Of a stretch of 64,000 bases of DNA, positions 26,575 through 33,752 are shown piece after piece. The notes beneath the pieces are model-generated. The model saw only the letters and a list, made by a program, of their open reading frames with translations. It did not search any database and was not told the DNA's origin. Within the stretch, counting starts at the first letter, position 1; the number at the start of each line of letters is the position of its first letter. Source of the DNA: Lacrimispora xylanolytica (GTDB lineage: Bacteria; Bacillota; Clostridia; Lachnospirales; Lachnospiraceae); the NCBI RefSeq assembly GCF_026723765.1, contig NZ_CP113524.1:3457001-3521000 (forward strand), in the 5' to 3' direction. Position numbers and translations under genes: made by a program.

Positions 26575-28344
26575 TTATTTCGTTAGATTTGATACCGGTA
26601 TTTTTATAGTTACCATGGTGGAAATTCCAGCTTCGCTTTCCACATCAAAGGATACCTGATTGTCCGTGGCCATCTTAAGGCGCAGACAGGCATTTAAGAT
26701 GCCGACCCCTTTTTTATCCTTTAATTTGTCAATGCTGGCATGTTCCATCTTGTATTTCAGCTCGTTTAAAAATGTCTCCTCGATTCCTTCTCCTGTATCC
26801 TCAATTTCCATATAAAACAGCTCATCTTTTAAATAAATGCGGACAAAAATCCAGCCTTCTGTGGTTTTGCTTTCTATCCCGTGAACACATGCATTTTCTG
26901 CAAAGGTGACGATAGTAAGCTTTGGAACCCGGTAATTCAGGCATTCCTCCATAATCTCCAGCTTATAAGAAAGCCGGTCCCCAAACCGGTATTTCTGCAG
27001 CTGTAAATAAGCCTCTACAAATGAAATCTCTTCCTTTACGGTGATGAAATCCGTTCCCCAATCGAAATTCTGCCGCTCCATCATGGCAAGTTTTTCTACC
27101 ATGCAGGCTGTTTCTTTTTCATTTTTTAAAAGGCTGTGCATACGAATGCTTTCCAGTGCATTAAAGAGAAAATGAGGATTGATCTGACTGTGAAGGGCTA
27201 AAAGCTCTGCATTCTGTCTCTCAATATCCATCTCCTGCTCTCGTAAACGGTCGATATAAACCGTTTGAATCAAGTCGTTAATGGTGGTCACCATCCGATT
27301 GTAATTGCGCATAACAATTCCGATTTCATCCTCTCCTCTTGCATTCTTTATTTCCATCAGCTTTTCATCGTCAATCCGTTTAAAGGCCTCGCTCAGTTCC
27401 TTTAACCGTTCCGTAAAGGACTGACTGATCATTTTCGTAAAGACCCACGGCAAAATGGTGTTAATGCATATAAGCAATGCAATGAGAGGCATGTTGTTCA
27501 TAATCTGGTTTATTGTCTGTATCTTTGGCTTTAATACATAGACTTTAAGTTCTGTCCCATAGGATGTGAAGGTGGTTTCATAGCCAACCTGCTTTTGTAA
27601 GTCAAAGGTATCGAACTCATTCCATTGACCGAAATGCCCCTGATTTGACAGTATGATCTTATCATTCCAGCAAACATAGACCGGTGCATCATAATTCATC
27701 TTTACAAAGCTTTGTGCCATGCCGCTGTAATCCAGATCCATTTTGACAATCTTTTCGCAGCCATCCCTTCGATAAAAATTAAGTCTTCTTATAAATGAAA
27801 TTCTTCTCCTGGTATCTACCAAGGGAATGTTGCTGTCATCGTAATAAATACATAGGATTCCATCCTGGTCCGAGGCGCTTAGCTTCCGATACCATTCCTG
27901 ATTCTTAACCGTGGACAATCTTCTAAATTCCCCTCCGCTAATGATGGTGGGGTTGTCCGCATACATGGTGATTTTAGATGCCGTAGTACCGATGCTGCTT
28001 TCAAACAGGGAATCCTTCATAAATGCCTGATAGCCCAAGTAATAATCAAGTCCTGATTCAAACTGCTTATCCAGGAATTGATTGACGTACTTGTTCATAT
28101 AGATTTTTTTGGTGGTGCCTGCTGCCTCTTCCACGTCATAGAAGAAGTTATATTTGACTGCGCTTGCTATGCCTTCCATCCCTTTTTGCATGGAAGCATG
28201 TTCCGATGCTATGAATATGTAGATAATCGCACTGTCCGTAATGATGAGAGGAAGTAACACGCAATACACATAAAGAAATTTCAACTTTTTCTTTAATTGG
28301 TAATCATCTAATCTGCTCCTAATACTTTTCCATAACCGCCCCAT
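26575..28344 (-). CDS. YesM-type sensor histidine kinase
   Basis: This 589-residue membrane kinase has a first membrane helix (about 23-47), an extracellular double-Cache-like domain (about 48-280), a second helix (about 284-303), HAMP (about 304-360), and a His_kinase domain with phospho-acceptor H391 in SQINPHFLFNALES. A GHKL ATPase domain follows with NACVHGI and DTGEGI. It likely senses sugar-loaded binding protein or free oligosaccharide outside the cell. The start follows GGGGG. The regulator gene follows at once. Confidence 0.93.
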   Translation of the reverse strand: MGRLWKSIRSRLDDYQLKKKLKFLYVYCVLLPLIITDSAIIYIFIASEHASMQKGMEGIASAVKYNFFYDVEEAAGTTKKIYMNKYVNQFLDKQFESGLDYYLGYQAFMKDSLFESSIGTTASKITMYADNPTIISGGEFRRLSTVKNQEWYRKLSASDQDGILCIYYDDSNIPLVDTRRRISFIRRLNFYRRDGCEKIVKMDLDYSGMAQSFVKMNYDAPVYVCWNDKIILSNQGHFGQWNEFDTFDLQKQVGYETTFTSYGTELKVYVLKPKIQTINQIMNNMPLIALLICINTILPWVFTKMISQSFTERLKELSEAFKRIDDEKLMEIKNARGEDEIGIVMRNYNRMVTTINDLIQTVYIDRLREQEMDIERQNAELLALHSQINPHFLFNALESIRMHSLLKNEKETACMVEKLAMMERQNFDWGTDFITVKEEISFVEAYLQLQKYRFGDRLSYKLEIMEECLNYRVPKLTIVTFAENACVHGIESKTTEGWIFVRIYLKDELFYMEIEDTGEGIEETFLNELKYKMEHASIDKLKDKKGVGILNACLRLKMATDNQVSFDVESEAGISTMVTIKIPVSNLTK

Positions 28345-28470
28345 GGTTACCCCCTGTTATATTTTGTCCCTTTGTTTATACTCATTATACGGGACAAACA
28401 CTTAATATCCTCCTGACAAACTATATATATATGCCCGATAAACTTTTGATATCCGGGGAAAGATATAAAA

Positions 28471-28506
28471 AGCGCATCAGGCTCCTGACATAAAACCTGC
28501 TGCGCT
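28471..28506 (-). terminator. Intrinsic terminator after the NlpC/P60 gene
   Basis: AGCGCATCAGG (28471-28481) pairs with CCTGCTGCGCT (28496-28506) with one mismatch. On the minus strand TTTTTATA follows. Confidence 0.8.
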
Positions 28507-28511
28507 CTCTT

Positions 28512-29066
28512 TTATTCGCTTAAAATTCTTCTTATGGACTGGATGGGCATAAAATCTACATTGGATACTTTAATGCCATCCTCAGGTCCGCTTGCATGGA
28601 TGAGCTTATAGTCTCCTCCATAAATTCCGATATGGCCTATGTACGAAATCAGATCACCTGGTTTTGCATTTTCTATTCCATTTACCTCAATTCCTGCTTT
28701 TCCCTGCTCCCCTGAGGTTCTGGGCAGGTTGACTCCAAACTGCTTATAGACACTCAGTACAAACCCGGAGCAGTCCGCTCCTTCCGTCAGGCTTGTCCCT
28801 CCATACACATAAGGATTCCCAAGAAACTGTCTGGCGTAGGCGGCTACCTCCTGTCCCTTTCCTGAAACAAGGCCTGACGGCATACCAATACCTGGTCCTT
28901 TACTGCTGCCAGATGGGCCTGTGGGACCTGCCAAAGCCTCAAACGGCATAGGCGGTACTATGGTAATGTTCTGAGTCTTTAACGTATCAGCCTTTGCCGG
29001 AACGCTTCCTGCAGAGATCATAAAAAGACTTAATATGAATGCTTTGACCAATAATTTCTTTCGCAT
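28512..29066 (-). CDS. Secreted NlpC/P60 peptidoglycan hydrolase
   Basis: This 184-residue secreted protein has a signal peptide (1-26, ending AKA), a Gly/Pro/Ser-rich linker (about 38-70), and an NlpC/P60 domain of gamma-D-glutamyl-diamino acid endopeptidase type. The catalytic Cys is C99 in GADCSGF, the His is H145 in HIGIYGG, and the third polar residue is H157 in KLIHASG. No SH3 or other wall-binding domain is visible. The start follows GGGAGAG. It is monocistronic with its own terminator, and the cellular role (cell separation or spore-related) is not defined. Confidence 0.9.
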   Translation of the reverse strand: MRKKLLVKAFILSLFMISAGSVPAKADTLKTQNITIVPPMPFEALAGPTGPSGSSKGPGIGMPSGLVSGKGQEVAAYARQFLGNPYVYGGTSLTEGADCSGFVLSVYKQFGVNLPRTSGEQGKAGIEVNGIENAKPGDLISYIGHIGIYGGDYKLIHASGPEDGIKVSNVDFMPIQSIRRILSE

Positions 29067-29090
29067 ATATCTCTCCCTGTCTGATGTGTT

Positions 29091-29630
29091 TTATAATCCC
29101 ATCTCCACGGCTTCTTCCAGAAGAAAGCGGTGGTATGTTACATGATTTTCATGAAACTTTAAATAATACCTGTAATAATCAAAGGATGCGTCTTCAAAAA
29201 ATATAATATAATCGCACTCCTCCTGGTCTGATGATTTGCAGATGATTCTACCCTTGGAATAGTTTCCAAATACGCTTAGGATATCATCCAGTGTGGTACC
29301 CGGCTTTTCCACCGCCTTAATAAATTCTCTTAAAAATCCGTTATCCTCCACATTCCGATATACGTATTCCACGCCTTCGGGAGATATCTCAAAACAAAAC
29401 CGTTCCTGGCTTTTTGTAATCCTTACGCTTTGAAGCCTGTCCTTTGTATATTCCTTAAAGCCTTCCATAAAGGCCTTTATCTCTTCTTTTGATTCTCCAT
29501 CTATCTTTACTGCTCTTATGAGAGCCTTTTCCGGATAATAAAACCGAATGGCTTCTCTTTCGTATCCTAATTTAATCTGAACTTCCTTGATTGAATTAAT
29601 GAGCATCTGTTCTAAAAAAGCATACTGCAT
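29091..29630 (-). CDS. Conserved protein of unknown function (possibly DUF3877)
   Basis: This 179-residue soluble protein has no signal peptide or membrane helix. It is rich in Glu, Tyr and Phe, with an N-terminal LEQMLINSIKEVQIKLGYE segment and a C-terminal HENHVTYHRFLLEEAVEMG. It resembles the DUF3877 family of Lachnospiraceae from memory, which is uncertain. The ATG at 29630 follows GGGAGAAGAG; the longer frame to 29672 lacks a site. It lies 90 bases after the M14 pair on the same strand and might share its transcript. Confidence 0.7.
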   Translation of the reverse strand: MQYAFLEQMLINSIKEVQIKLGYEREAIRFYYPEKALIRAVKIDGESKEEIKAFMEGFKEYTKDRLQSVRITKSQERFCFEISPEGVEYVYRNVEDNGFLREFIKAVEKPGTTLDDILSVFGNYSKGRIICKSSDQEECDYIIFFEDASFDYYRYYLKFHENHVTYHRFLLEEAVEMGL

Positions 29631-29720
29631 GTCTCTTCTCCCAACCTGGTGCCTGTCCTTTTTAGGCAGCATCTACTCCTATTATAGTCAATTATTACCA
29701 TACCAGTCAAGTCCGTTCTG

Positions 29721-30656
29721 CTATAGGTGGAGCCTTCGGATGATTTTATAAATAATGGCACCTTCCATGACTAAGGGCTGGGAATGGGCAAAAAAGACGA
29801 TTCCTTCTGCGGGAGCTAAAATATGGCTGATGACCTCTCCTTCAAAAGGATCGAGAATCTCTGCAAGGACATCTCCCCGTCTTACCTCCTGTCCCGGTTG
29901 AAAGCAGGGACGGTAAATACCAGCCTGATCTGTCCTTACACTTGCCAGATCGTTCTCATGAAGTACCGTGGCAATGTAACCGCTGTGGCCTGGATAACGG
30001 ATCATCCCCATTCTTGTTAAGAAGCGGAGTACAGATGCCGCTGCAAGCTTTGCTGATTCTTCGTCAATCTGATCTGTACTGCTTGTGTAAACAGAGAATG
30101 CATTGGTCCCATTTATCTGCCAGTTATAATTAAGGGTCACCTTATCAATTGGCTTTGCTTCCCGTATGAGCACATAGGGTAAGCCAAACAAATTGGCAAG
30201 GCTTGGATTTTGTACCCCTGTGTCCATCATTCTTACATGGGGAATAAAATCTCCCGGCATATAAAAGCTGGTAAACTGAATGCCATAGCTGTATTCTTTC
30301 ACCGCCTCAAAAACTCCTGCTGCAATCCGCTTTGTAGTTTCCCCTTTCATCTCTCCTGGGAACATACGGTTGATGTCGGAATCATCGGTGGGCCAGAATC
30401 TTTTTCCTACATTCATGGACGCTGTATTTATGGTGGGGATTACCACGATCTCGTTGCCCTTAACAATGGCGCCTCGCTCCTCCAGTTCTTTTAGCTGGCG
30501 GATGAGCTGGGAGCATATATAGAGCTGCTGAACTTCATTCCCCCGGCATGCTCCCATGATACAGACGGACTTGTCTCCCTTTCCAAAGTGATAGCCGTAG
30601 ATGTCCATATGATCCCGGTAGAGGTTGCTCACCGTAAAAATGGCTTCTTTTCTCAT
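29721..30656 (-). CDS. M14/AstE-like protein lacking the histidine zinc ligands
   Basis: This 311-residue protein belongs to the succinylglutamate desuccinylase/aspartoacylase family by overall layout: NRMFPGE (about 97-102) and a C-terminal beta-rich domain with RRGDVLAEILDPFEGEV. Aligned to its neighbour, the zinc-site HGDE is replaced by RGNE (R38, E41 kept), and the second histidine of DLH is replaced by Thr (about T129 in QFTSFY). The protein therefore probably does not bind zinc in the usual way. The ATG overlaps the stop of the active-looking paralog by 4 bases (ATGA), so both are made together, perhaps as a heteromer. Upstream in-frame codons in the other gene are not used. Confidence 0.85.
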   Translation of the reverse strand: MRKEAIFTVSNLYRDHMDIYGYHFGKGDKSVCIMGACRGNEVQQLYICSQLIRQLKELEERGAIVKGNEIVVIPTINTASMNVGKRFWPTDDSDINRMFPGEMKGETTKRIAAGVFEAVKEYSYGIQFTSFYMPGDFIPHVRMMDTGVQNPSLANLFGLPYVLIREAKPIDKVTLNYNWQINGTNAFSVYTSSTDQIDEESAKLAAASVLRFLTRMGMIRYPGHSGYIATVLHENDLASVRTDQAGIYRPCFQPGQEVRRGDVLAEILDPFEGEVISHILAPAEGIVFFAHSQPLVMEGAIIYKIIRRLHL

Positions 30657-31591
30657 TCCTCTTCCCCTCCTAACACCCTGGCCAGCAGGGAACCGGTGGA
30701 AACCACCGGGTATTCTCTTAAGGTGAAAACAAGACCGGAGATAGGGGATACCACTTCCTCCATGATCGTTCCGTCCAAAGGATTTAAGATCTGGCCCATT
30801 GGCTGGCCTTCTTTTACCACTCCCAGATGCTCTACAAAAGGCATGAAGATTCCAGCCTTTTCTGCATGGACCAGACCAAGCTTTCTGTTTAAGGATATCA
30901 TAGGTTCCTTTGGAATAATGGTATCTCCTGTCCACATGCCAAGCTCCTTCATCAGACAGAAGATGCCCTCCGTAATTTGATGCCCGTAGCTTCTGGTGAT
31001 CCGCATTCCAACTCCCATCTCTACCACAAAGGTAGGAACACCGATGCTGTTTAAGCCATGGGAAAGAGTGGACTCCAGCACCGGAGCACTTTCATGAATC
31101 CACACAAGGTCCACGTTCATCTTTTTTGCATAGGAAAGCAAAGCCTCTGCCCGGCTTCCGCTCATTCTTATCTGAGGAATCTCTCTTAAGAATATATTGC
31201 TTGCATGAAGGTCCACACAGAAATCAGAGCCTTCTATATCTGCCATGATCCGGGAAGCGATATGCTCTGTCACAGCACCTTCCTCATCTCCTGGAAAAAT
31301 ACGGTTCATATCAATATCAAAGCCCGGCACTCCCCTGGTAACGGAATCTACCCCAAGAGGATTGAGGGCTGGATAAATATCTACAATTCCTTTTAAATGC
31401 TCTTTCTTTTCCCCAAGAAGCCGGTTTAGTTCATAGCAGACAAACTGCCCTTCCAGCTCATCACCATGAACTCCGGTGACAACGCTTAACCGCTTCTCAT
31501 CTCCTGAAAGCTTGTCCGGCGCGATTCTGTTTTTATATATATTCCAGTTCTCTCCTACAGGAAGCCCTACGGACACTACCTTTTCTATCAT
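30653..31591 (-). CDS. M14/AstE-like succinylglutamate desuccinylase/aspartoacylase family deacylase
   Basis: This 312-residue protein is a predicted zinc-dependent deacylase that removes acyl groups from amino-acid-like substrates. The zinc site is intact: H42 and E45 in TGVHGDELEG and H129 in VDLHAS. NRIFPGDEE (about 96-104) and the C-terminal NPLDGTIMEEVVSPISG barrel domain follow the family pattern. The ribosome site is weak (GGTGTGG). The substrate is not known. It is not placed with arginine-succinyltransferase genes, so a true AstE role is unlikely. The next gene is a paralog without the histidine ligands. Confidence 0.88.
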   Translation of the reverse strand: MIEKVVSVGLPVGENWNIYKNRIAPDKLSGDEKRLSVVTGVHGDELEGQFVCYELNRLLGEKKEHLKGIVDIYPALNPLGVDSVTRGVPGFDIDMNRIFPGDEEGAVTEHIASRIMADIEGSDFCVDLHASNIFLREIPQIRMSGSRAEALLSYAKKMNVDLVWIHESAPVLESTLSHGLNSIGVPTFVVEMGVGMRITRSYGHQITEGIFCLMKELGMWTGDTIIPKEPMISLNRKLGLVHAEKAGIFMPFVEHLGVVKEGQPMGQILNPLDGTIMEEVVSPISGLVFTLREYPVVSTGSLLARVLGGEEE

Positions 31592-31672
31592 TCATCCACA
31601 CCCTAACATTTCTATATTCTCATAAACAGCAATCATCTCCCTTAAAATGCGGGTGATGTACCTTCTAAAAAA

Positions 31673-31705
31673 AGGCAACGTATGCCCAAAGTGGCGCCGC
31701 TGCCT
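31673..31705 (-). terminator. Intrinsic terminator after the DUF1062 gene
   Basis: AGGCAACG (31673-31680) pairs with CGCTGCCT (31698-31705), including one G-U pair. The minus strand continues with a run of seven T. It separates DUF1062 from the M14 pair. Confidence 0.8.
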
Positions 31706-31726
31706 AAGAAATAATATACCGTTTTT

Positions 31727-32335
31727 TTAAGTATTTGTCAATGAAGCCTGGTCCTCTAGAAGAATCTGAAGCACCATGAAGTCTCTGACTTTGCTTTTAT
31801 GGGACAGGGGTTTTCCATTGGATCGGACATATCCATTTTCACACCATCTCTTTGCATGGCTTCTGGAAATGGAAAACTGCCGGACCAGCAGGGCATCCAA
31901 TCTCAAATCGAATCCGGCAGGTATCCGTAATTCCACTTCCATGATCCCCTCTATGTTGCAGGTGCATTCCATCTCCTTATGGATTACCTGGTATTCGATG
32001 CAGTTCTGTGACATTTCAGCTTTATTCTTCGTAAAAATCTCTTTGTCATTGCCATATTTCACTGCCAGTTCTTTGGAATTCCTTAAAAATCCTTTGTATT
32101 CTTCCTTATTCACCCGCCCTGCTTCTATCCGCTCCAGTACCGTCAGATTATAGGTGGTATCGCAGCATTCACAACGGAAGATCAGCCAAATATCAAGATG
32201 ACTTCCATTGGCATTGACCCGGAATCTACCGCTGTTTTTAAATTCCTTTTTTTCTTTGCACCTGGAACAGTTTTTTAAGATGGACGGCAGCTCTTTCGGC
32301 ACAATAGTCCACTGGTTCCGTAAATTCTGATTCAT
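31727..32335 (-). CDS. DUF1062 family protein
   Basis: This 202-residue protein of unknown function is recognised by its opening WTIVPKELPSILKNCSRC and the two Cys pairs (CSRC near residue 24 and CECC near 57) that likely bind zinc. A C-terminal S4-like stretch (about 150-190) reads LDALLVRQFSISRSHAKRW then GYVRSNGKPL, which resembles an RNA-binding S4 module. The start at 32335 follows GGAGGAG; a TTG further upstream is part of the ribosome site. It has its own terminator. The S4-like tail suggests an RNA link, but no function is known. Confidence 0.85.
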   Translation of the reverse strand: MNQNLRNQWTIVPKELPSILKNCSRCKEKKEFKNSGRFRVNANGSHLDIWLIFRCECCDTTYNLTVLERIEAGRVNKEEYKGFLRNSKELAVKYGNDKEIFTKNKAEMSQNCIEYQVIHKEMECTCNIEGIMEVELRIPAGFDLRLDALLVRQFSISRSHAKRWCENGYVRSNGKPLSHKSKVRDFMVLQILLEDQASLTNT

Positions 32336-32477
32336 AAGCTCCTCCAATCAGCGTATCATTTACGGATTACTCTACCATGGCTGTCCTCCTGCTCCCACCT
32401 CATACTCGTTTCTGGAGTAAAATGGAGAGTATTGTTTTTATAAATTGGGGCTTATGTCCTAATCGATTGCACAAAAA

Positions 32478-32516
32478 AAAGGCAGAGCACCATCTCATCT
32501 TTGATGCTTTGCCTTT
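32478..32516 (-). terminator. Intrinsic terminator overlapping the end of the CD3324-family gene
   Basis: On the minus strand AAAGGCAAAGCATCA pairs with TGGTGCTCTGCCTTT (two mismatches), followed by a run of T. The stem begins inside the last codons of the gene and the stop codon is in the hairpin. Confidence 0.75.
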
Positions 32517-32791
32517 TCCATATTTCTTCTTTCCTGCAGCACGATTCTCTGAATGCTTTTCTCCGATAGGTAATATCGTTCTGCAAGGACACTGACGCAG
32601 GTGCCGGATGCGTAATCCCGAAAGATTGAACGATCACGCCGGCATCTCTCTTCTCTGGCACCGGTTCCCTCTCCCCAGGTCCTTTTGTTTTCCTGTTTTC
32701 TTGGAATATAAATATATTCCCCGTCTATATACTTCTGGATCATTTCCACCAGTTCCTCTGGCATGATCTCACTTGCTTTCTGATAGCGCAT
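32495..32791 (-). CDS. CD3324-family (Mor-like helix-turn-helix) protein
   Basis: This 98-residue protein has the family pattern MRYQKASEIMPEELVEMIQ, then KYIDGEYIYIPRK, and a C-terminal helix-turn-helix VSVLAERYYLSEKSIQRIV like the Mor/C activators of phage. It is probably a small DNA-binding regulator. The ATG at 32791 follows GGGAGG; the longer frame to 32830 has no site. A hairpin and a tiny reading frame precede it. Targets are not known. Confidence 0.8.
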   Translation of the reverse strand: MRYQKASEIMPEELVEMIQKYIDGEYIYIPRKQENKRTWGEGTGAREERCRRDRSIFRDYASGTCVSVLAERYYLSEKSIQRIVLQERRNMEKAKHQR

Positions 32792-32867
32792 CGCTGCCTC
32801 CCAAACATATTTTTCTGTCCGGAATAGCAAAGGCTATACAATTACTCAATTCACTGCATAACCTGTG

Positions 32868-32894
32868 CTATGCAGTCTTCTTGGGTTCCATCAT
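32868..32894 (-). CDS. Possible 8-codon leader peptide upstream of the CD3324-family gene
   Basis: ATG ATG GAA CCC AAG AAG ACT GCA TAG follows a strong GAGGAGG (complement of 32905-32911). Its stop falls inside the hairpin ACTGCATA...TATGCAGT (32853-32876). It may be a regulatory leader or chance. Confidence 0.25.
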   Translation of the reverse strand: MMEPKKTA

Positions 32895-33009
32895 AGAATA
32901 ATCGCCTCCTCTTTTTTGTATCTATGGGCATTGATTGGTTCCATTGTACCATAGGAGGGGATAGATGAACACCTCAAATTTGAGGCAGAACTAAGTTTGG
33001 GGCAGGATT

Positions 33010-33669
33010 TTAGCTCTTAATGGTAACTCCAAGATATCTGGAAAGCTCTGCTGCCTGATATAAATCAACAACAGCTCCACTTATCTCCTTGGCATCATCA
33101 GAAAGAATCAAACCTTTAATATTGCTGGTGGTAAAGTCGGTTCCTCTTAGCAGGGTTTTAAAAAAGCTGGCTCTCTCTAAGTCCGCCCCATTCCAGATGA
33201 CATCCTTAAAATGGCACTGGGTCAAAAAGCTGCCCCGCAGCTGGCTTTCCAAAAAGTGGACATGCTCCAGCTTAGAGGAATCAAAATTTGCATAATCAAG
33301 GTTACAGTTTGTAACTTTCATGTGAAGAATGGTGCTCCCCCCAAATATGGCCCCCATTCCTTTGCAGTGACTCAGCTCCGTCCGGTTAAAATAGCTGTCT
33401 GTAAATACACTGTTTGAAACATCACAGGAGCGAAAGACCACATCGTTAAATTCTCCCCGCAAAAAACTGCAGTCCTGAAAGCTGCAATTTTCAAATATAA
33501 CGGAGTAAAAGCGCATATGAGAAAGCTCTTCCCCTGTCATATGAATATTTTTAATGAGCGTGTGTCTGACCGCTTCTTCCTCCTCTTTTTGAAGAAAAAG
33601 CTGGTCAGCCTCTTCATACACCCATTCCATTTCTCCATTTAAAATGGGCGCAAGTAATTTCTGGGCCAT
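33010..33669 (-). CDS. Pentapeptide-repeat protein
   Basis: This 219-residue soluble protein has about 25 tandem A(D/N)LXX-like repeats between residues 45 and 190, for example FENCSFQDCSFLRGEF and NGADLERASFFKTLLRG. These build a right-handed quadrilateral beta helix. A short N-terminal helical region (about 1-40) and a C-terminal tail have no repeat. Family members include DNA-mimic gyrase protectors (Qnr, MfpA) and proteins of unknown role. No neighbour hints at an antibiotic function. The start has GGAAGGAG at a somewhat long spacing. Confidence 0.85.
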   Translation of the reverse strand: MAQKLLAPILNGEMEWVYEEADQLFLQKEEEEAVRHTLIKNIHMTGEELSHMRFYSVIFENCSFQDCSFLRGEFNDVVFRSCDVSNSVFTDSYFNRTELSHCKGMGAIFGGSTILHMKVTNCNLDYANFDSSKLEHVHFLESQLRGSFLTQCHFKDVIWNGADLERASFFKTLLRGTDFTTSNIKGLILSDDAKEISGAVVDLYQAAELSRYLGVTIKS

Positions 33670-33752
33670 GGATTATGGTTCTCCTTCCCTGTTTTCCTGC
33701 TTTTATTATGCCATAATGAGGGGAGGGGGACAACCCTTTGGTCGTAATCTTT

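Noticed and set aside
30657-30935. 93-codon extension of the second M14-type gene
   Set aside because: It lies wholly inside the first M14-type gene in another frame and has unrelated composition; the coupled ATGA start is clear.
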